Assembly (NCBI GenBank): GCA_026129905.1
Contig: JAHCHE010000015.1
Span: 62,001 to 126,000, forward strand
Reading direction: 5' to 3'
Source of the DNA: Bryobacteraceae bacterium
Lineage (GTDB): Bacteria > Acidobacteriota > Terriglobia > Bryobacterales > Bryobacteraceae
Length of the DNA: 64,000 nt
Shown: positions 60,805-64,000 of the stretch, piece after piece
How the letters are laid out: each line of letters opens with the position of its first letter
How positions within the stretch are numbered: position 1 is the stretch's first letter
Position numbers and translations under genes: made by a program
The notes under the pieces: model-generated
Database searches by the model: none
The model's input: the letters and a program-made list of their open reading frames with translations, nothing else
What the model was told of the DNA's origin: nothing

Positions 60805-62307
60805 CTATCCGCGTTGCGGCCGGCCGTTCCGGAGAACGTAGCGGATGCCCGTCGGCGGCTGTTCCGGGGAATCGTACGTCGCCGGACTGTCGACCGCCGC
60901 CGGGTCGAAAACCGTGACATCGGCGAAATAGCCGGGCGCCAACCTGCCCCGCTCGCGGATGCCGAACCGCCGCGCCGGCCTGTCCGTGATCTTGTTGATC
61001 GCCTCGCCGAGCCTCAGCCATCCCCTCTTTCGGCAGAATTCGCCCAGCAGCAACGGGAACGTCCCGTGCAGCCTCGGATGCGGCCGCCCCCGCACGTAGA
61101 ACCCGTCGCTGATGATGTTCGACAGCGGGTGCGCGAGCGTCCGGCGCAGGTTCTCCTCGCTCTGATTGAAGCAGAGCATGTTCACCGCGCCCCGCTCCTC
61201 CGCCAGCAGGTCCGTCATCGCTTCAACCGGCGCCCGCCCCCGCGCCTCGCTCAACTCCGCGAGGTTCTTCCCCACCGCGCCTTGGTTCCGCGCCGAGCCA
61301 ACGGCCGAAATGTAGATGTCGCTCCAGCGCCACTCGAGCGCCGCCTCCGTTTCCCGCTCGATTCGCGCCCTCTCCGCCGGATCGGCAAGGCGTTTGAGCA
61401 GCCCGTCGATGCCGCCCTCCAGAACCCATTGCGGCAGCGCCTGGGTGAGCACCGTGCTGCCGGCGACGTACGGATAGCAGTCGAAGGCGATGTCGATCCC
61501 TTCGCCGCGCGCCTCCTCGATCTTCTCCAGCGCCCGCTCCTGCAGCGGCCAGTTGTTCGCCCCGACCGCCTGGAGGTGCGAGATCTGAAGGCGGCACCCT
61601 GCCCGCCGCGCCAGTTCGATCTGCTCCTCCACGGCGTCCACCAGGCCCGAAAAGTAGCTCCGCATGTGCGTGGCGTACGTCTTGCCGCGCCGCGCCGTTA
61701 CCCGGCACAGCCGCTCCAGTTCGTCCAACGGCGCGGAGGACCCCGGCGCGTACATCAGCCCCGTCGAAAATCCGCACGCCCCGCCGGCCAGCGCTTCGTC
61801 CAGCAGGCCCTCCATGCGTTCGACCTCCCGCTCGTTGAGACGTCCCAGCCGGTTGCCCGCCACCGCGATGCGCAGGCTGCCGTGCCCAACCAGTGACGCG
61901 ACGTTCACCGCGGGGCTGCCGGCCGCCGCGCGCAGATATTCCCCCGCCGAGCGCCACCCCCACGCCTCGTCGCCGCAGAAGATCCCGTTCGCGAAATCTC
62001 TCAGCGGCTTAAGGTCGTCGCCCGCCGGATACGCCGAGAACCCGCAGTTGCCCACTACCTCCGTCGTGACGCCCTGGACCGTTTTCTCCCGCCGGTCCTC
62101 GAGTACCTGCAGATCCGAGTGACTATGCGCGTCGATGAAGCCCGGCGCCACCGCCAGTCCGGCGCAGTCGATGACCCGCGCGTCTTCCGGCGCCGTGAAC
62201 CGCCCGATTTCCGCGATTCGCTCGCCGGCAATCAGAACGTCTCCTCCGGCGCCTTCTCCGCCCAATCCGTCGAACAGCACGCCTCCCCGAAGCACGATCC
62301 GTTCCAT
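60805..62307 (-). CDS. N-acyl-D-amino-acid deacylase (D-aminoacylase) family protein
   Basis: An amidohydrolase of 500 residues. The metal site starts with VAPGFIDAHSHSDLQVLEDR; VTTEVVGNCGFSAYP (metal-binding Cys of D-aminoacylases), YATHMRSYFSGLVDAVEEQI, LQISHLQAVGANNW and the late SDGFYVRGRPHPRLHGTFPL are family marks. Removes acyl groups from D-amino acids or related amides. The ATG at 62307 (MERIVLRGG) is the family start; the open frame to 62379 has no support. Terminal PATYDSPEQPPTGIRYVLRN is typical too. Confidence 0.92.
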   Translation of the reverse strand: MERIVLRGGVLFDGLGGEGAGGDVLIAGERIAEIGRFTAPEDARVIDCAGLAVAPGFIDAHSHSDLQVLEDRREKTVQGVTTEVVGNCGFSAYPAGDDLKPLRDFANGIFCGDEAWGWRSAGEYLRAAAGSPAVNVASLVGHGSLRIAVAGNRLGRLNEREVERMEGLLDEALAGGACGFSTGLMYAPGSSAPLDELERLCRVTARRGKTYATHMRSYFSGLVDAVEEQIELARRAGCRLQISHLQAVGANNWPLQERALEKIEEARGEGIDIAFDCYPYVAGSTVLTQALPQWVLEGGIDGLLKRLADPAERARIERETEAALEWRWSDIYISAVGSARNQGAVGKNLAELSEARGRAPVEAMTDLLAEERGAVNMLCFNQSEENLRRTLAHPLSNIISDGFYVRGRPHPRLHGTFPLLLGEFCRKRGWLRLGEAINKITDRPARRFGIRERGRLAPGYFADVTVFDPAAVDSPATYDSPEQPPTGIRYVLRNGRPQRG

Positions 62308-62691
62308 GCTGAGCGAAGTATACTTCAGGCAATCCCTTTGTCGAGCGCCGCCATGTCTTCGAGCGACGAGTCGGCCCACTCAAGCCGTTTCCATCGAGCC
62401 CCAGCCGGCGCATGGCCACATCGTGAGGGACGCCTTTGCCGCCGCGCTTGGCCAGAAATACTAAGTACAGGGTTTCACAAATACGGTTGCGTATCCGATT
62501 CGCATGTCATGTGGGGCAGGCCCGCGGCCTGCGGCGGCCTCTCAGGCCGCCCACACGGAGGCGGGCCGAGGGCCCGCCGCAGCTCAAGGAGCTGCCCCAC
62601 GGTGCTGGATACGTCACCGTATTTCCGAACAAGAGTACTACGGCTGAGCCCAAGCCTGCGGTCCTACCCGATAAGCCCGCCGCCAACGCGG
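62308..62691. other. 384-base gap with palindromic cassette
   Basis: No gene is supported. The central 146 bases are a hairpin cassette (62479-62624). The rest is unremarkable GC-rich sequence. Confidence 0.6.
62479..62624. repeat. four-hairpin cassette within nested inverted repeats
   Basis: Outer arms of 18 bases (62479-62496 and 62607-62624) match in 16 positions; inner arms GTGGGGCAG (62511-62519) and CTGCCCCAC (62592-62600) match perfectly. Between them are four perfect hairpins, each with a three-base loop: GCAGGCC-CGC-GGCCTGC (62516-62532), GGCGGCCT-CTC-AGGCCGCC (62533-62551), GCGGGCC-GAG-GGCCCGC (62561-62577), GCAGCTC-AAG-GAGCTGC (62579-62595). The cassette starts 67 bases after the mqsA stop. 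Confidence 0.75.
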
Positions 62692-63096
62692 CTACTGCCC
62701 GCCCCGGACCTCATTCAGCAGATCGGGATGACGGTCGAGCACCATGAGCAGCTTCACCAGGGCGAGTGGAGGCTTGGTCTTGCCGTTCTCATAGCGCGAA
62801 AACGCATTGGGCCCCCCGCCAAAAATCGCGGCCGCCTCCCGCTGGTCGAGCGCAAGCTTCTTGCGGACGCGGGCAATGAAACCCGGATCGACAATCGAGG
62901 CGTTCACCTGTTTGTTGAACTCCAGCATCGCCGCGCTGACCCGCGAGGCCTCCTTCGCGGCGAGGACGCTCTCCCCGCAAGCCGGGCAGAAATCGCCCCG
63001 CACTTCCGGAATGGTGGTTGTTTCGCCTTTGTAGACGTAGGGTATGTCGCGCGTGTCGCGCACCAACTTCGCCGCTCCGCATGACGGGCACTTCAT
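62692..63096 (-). CDS. mqsA: MqsA-type antitoxin (zinc finger plus helix-turn-helix)
   Basis: An antitoxin and repressor of 134 residues. The N-terminal zinc-binding domain has two CxxC motifs, KCPSCGAAKL (Cys3, Cys6) and DFCPACGESV (Cys37, Cys40), and the C-terminal helix-turn-helix carries FGGGPNAFSRYENGKTKP, the MqsA pattern. The ATG at 63096 is chosen because AAAGGAG lies seven bases upstream and Cys3 follows. It neutralises the upstream toxin MqsR and represses the operon. Gene order toxin-antitoxin is as in E. coli mqsRA. Confidence 0.92.
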   Translation of the reverse strand: MKCPSCGAAKLVRDTRDIPYVYKGETTTIPEVRGDFCPACGESVLAAKEASRVSAAMLEFNKQVNASIVDPGFIARVRKKLALDQREAAAIFGGGPNAFSRYENGKTKPPLALVKLLMVLDRHPDLLNEVRGGQ

Positions 63097-63121
63097 GGCA
63101 TGGCTCCTTTCCCTCATACCT

Positions 63122-63418
63122 TCACAGCGCCTTGAACGACACAACCAGCACGTCGTCGATCACAGTGAGCTTCAGATACACGTCGCCGGCCCGCGTCTTC
63201 GGCCGGTAGACGTCCTGCCAAATGCGGTGATCCGCGAGCGTGGTCATGCTCTTGTAGAAGTCCTTCGGCGTTAGCGCCGCGACAACGCCGATGATCTCTT
63301 CGTAAGTGAATCCCAGGGCCGCGCCCCCGGCAAGCGCGGAAACCGTGGCGCGAACCTTACCCGCGGCTACCTTGGCCTTAATGATTGCCAGCTTGCAGTG
63401 TGGCGTTCGTTTCTCCAC
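63122..63418 (-). CDS. mqsR: MqsR-type mRNA interferase toxin
   Basis: A toxin of 98 residues of the MqsR family, a RelE-fold ribonuclease that cuts mRNA (E. coli MqsR cuts at GCU). It begins EKRTPHCKLAIIKAKVAAGK and ends DRIWQDVYRPKTRAGDVYLK-type sequence with VIDDVLVVSFKAL, the family C-terminus. Length equals that of E. coli MqsR. Start GTG at 63418. It lies 25 bases before mqsA in the same direction. Confidence 0.92.
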   Translation of the reverse strand: MEKRTPHCKLAIIKAKVAAGKVRATVSALAGGAALGFTYEEIIGVVAALTPKDFYKSMTTLADHRIWQDVYRPKTRAGDVYLKLTVIDDVLVVSFKAL

Positions 63419-63427
63419 AGATGGCTC

Positions 63428-63453
63428 AACCTACTTGGTTAATTTTACCAAGT
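63428..63453. promoter_or_regulatory. mqsRA operator region with overlapping dyads
   Basis: Just upstream of mqsR: AACCT-ACT-TGGTT (63428-63440, one mismatch to AACCT-N3-AGGTT of E. coli MqsA sites) overlaps a perfect 7-base inverted repeat ACTTGGT-N7-ACCAAGT (63433-63453). The location, 10 to 35 bases before the toxin start, fits autorepression. Confidence 0.65.
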
Positions 63454-63575
63454 GGTCTTTGGTTTCCGCGCTCCCCTGGAGTTAGCGCCCGGAAAAACGT
63501 ATCCTGTCCTGATAGGCGCTCCGCGAAGCCTCGCCGGGCCGCCAGGGAGCGCCACGACGACATGCGAAGGTGTCG

Positions 63576-64000
63576 ATGAAAATCGCGTTGGCGTGTGAGC
63601 GGTTCGATCCGCGCGGCGGAGGGCTGGAGCAATGGGCCTGCCAGTTCGCGCGCCGGCTGATCGAGCGCGGACACGAGGTTCACGCGCTGGCGTTTCGCGC
63701 CGCGCCGGATGCGCCTGCCTGGCCGCGTGTCCACCTGGCGCCTTGGTCCGAGAGCAGGCTGCGGCGCGCCGAGACGCTGGAGCGCGAACTCCCGCGCCTC
63801 AATTGCGACGTCATCCACGATCTTGGCGCCGGCTGGGCGTGCGACGTGCTTCACCCGCAGATGGGCTCGCGCGAAGCCAACCTGCGGCAGGACCTGCGCC
63901 GCCAGAACTGGCGGGAACGCTGGTTGCGCGCGCTGCGTCCCGCCCAGCGGCGCTGGCGGAACGAACTCCGCGAATTCGAGCGGCGGCAGTACCAGCATCG
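63576..64000 (+). CDS. glycosyltransferase family 4, N-terminal part (runs off the window)
   Basis: A frame starting with ATG at 63576 and open to the window end, 141 codons. It starts MKIALACERFDPRGGGLEQW, then ACQFARRLIERGHEVHALAF and NCDVIHDLGAGWACDVLHPQ, the acceptor-binding domain of GT-B (family 4) enzymes of the lipopolysaccharide heptosyl/glucosyl type (RfaG-like). The C-terminal donor domain is outside the window, so the assignment rests on the N-terminal half. Divergent from mqsRA across a 157-base gap. Confidence 0.85.
   Translation, partial: MKIALACERFDPRGGGLEQWACQFARRLIERGHEVHALAFRAAPDAPAWPRVHLAPWSESRLRRAETLERELPRLNCDVIHDLGAGWACDVLHPQMGSREANLRQDLRRQNWRERWLRALRPAQRRWRNELREFERRQYQH

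Noticed and set aside
1-64000. Prophage, integrase, complete insertion sequence or rRNA/tRNA genes
   Set aside because: I found no transposase, integrase or structural phage gene and no recognisable rRNA or tRNA in the window.

Overview
The window looks like a chromosome segment of a GC-rich member of the Acidobacteriota, most like the Solibacter/Bryobacter group. This is inferred from the content, not from a marker gene: a very large TonB-dependent receptor with an N-terminal carboxypeptidase-like domain, Tat-exported Gfo/Idh/MocA oxidoreductases, a bicupin, a TPR protein with the typical acidobacterial N-terminal domain, and many GTG/TTG starts. I saw no rRNA, tRNA, CRISPR array, prophage or complete insertion sequence.

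Layout. 1-3.9 kb: bicupin, unknown exported protein, YqiA-type esterase, stand-alone TonB. 3.9-14.7 kb (minus strand): a long housekeeping block, tgt-yajC-secD-secF-tonB-exbB-exbD-exbD-TPR lipoprotein, then a bifunctional (p)ppGpp enzyme overlapping a DUF971 gene. 14.8-21.7 kb: thrS, a small exported CHVPPGNP protein, a Tat oxidoreductase, an NTF2-like protein coupled to a TPR protein, and an SDR. 21.7-31.2 kb: a catabolic-looking region with an enolase-superfamily sugar-acid dehydratase, the giant receptor, a class III aminotransferase, a ceramidase-like protein and a second Tat oxidoreductase. 31.1-35.2 kb (minus): a tightly coupled PD40 / lipoprotein / MBOAT / AlgX-like operon, probably for cell-surface acylation. 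35.3-39.2 kb: FadR-type regulator, topoisomerase IB, ABC exporter. 39.3-42.1 kb: type III polyketide synthase, flavoprotein and ICMT-type methyltransferase, a probable phenolic-lipid cluster. 42.2-44.2 kb: STAS protein and FHA-GAF-PP2C phosphatase, a partner-switching pair. 44.2-55.6 kb: glycosyltransferase, small basic protein, a PduS-like/PduT-like pair without other microcompartment genes, outer-membrane protein, PEP-CTERM protein, beta-helix lipoprotein, EF-G-like GTPase, MltD-like transglycosylase. 55.7-64 kb: H1-like protein, HipA-like kinase, class IV aminotransferase, a candidate ~590-nt structured RNA, YCF48-like protein, D-aminoacylase, mqsRA, and the start of a glycosyltransferase.

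The most unusual content is non-coding. (1) The 58.86-59.45 kb gap carries a minus-strand candidate RNA with a good promoter, matching 9-nt ends and a U-tract. (2) A composite repeat (heptanucleotide repeats plus two short hairpins with three-base loops) occurs twice, each time just after the stop codon of a minus-strand gene. (3) A cassette of four tandem hairpins lies inside nested inverted repeats near 62.5 kb. (4) A two-copy hairpin repeat shows compensatory base changes. (5) Interleaved inverted repeats near 56.5 kb could form a pseudoknot. All were read by eye; folding and genome-wide searches are the decisive tests.
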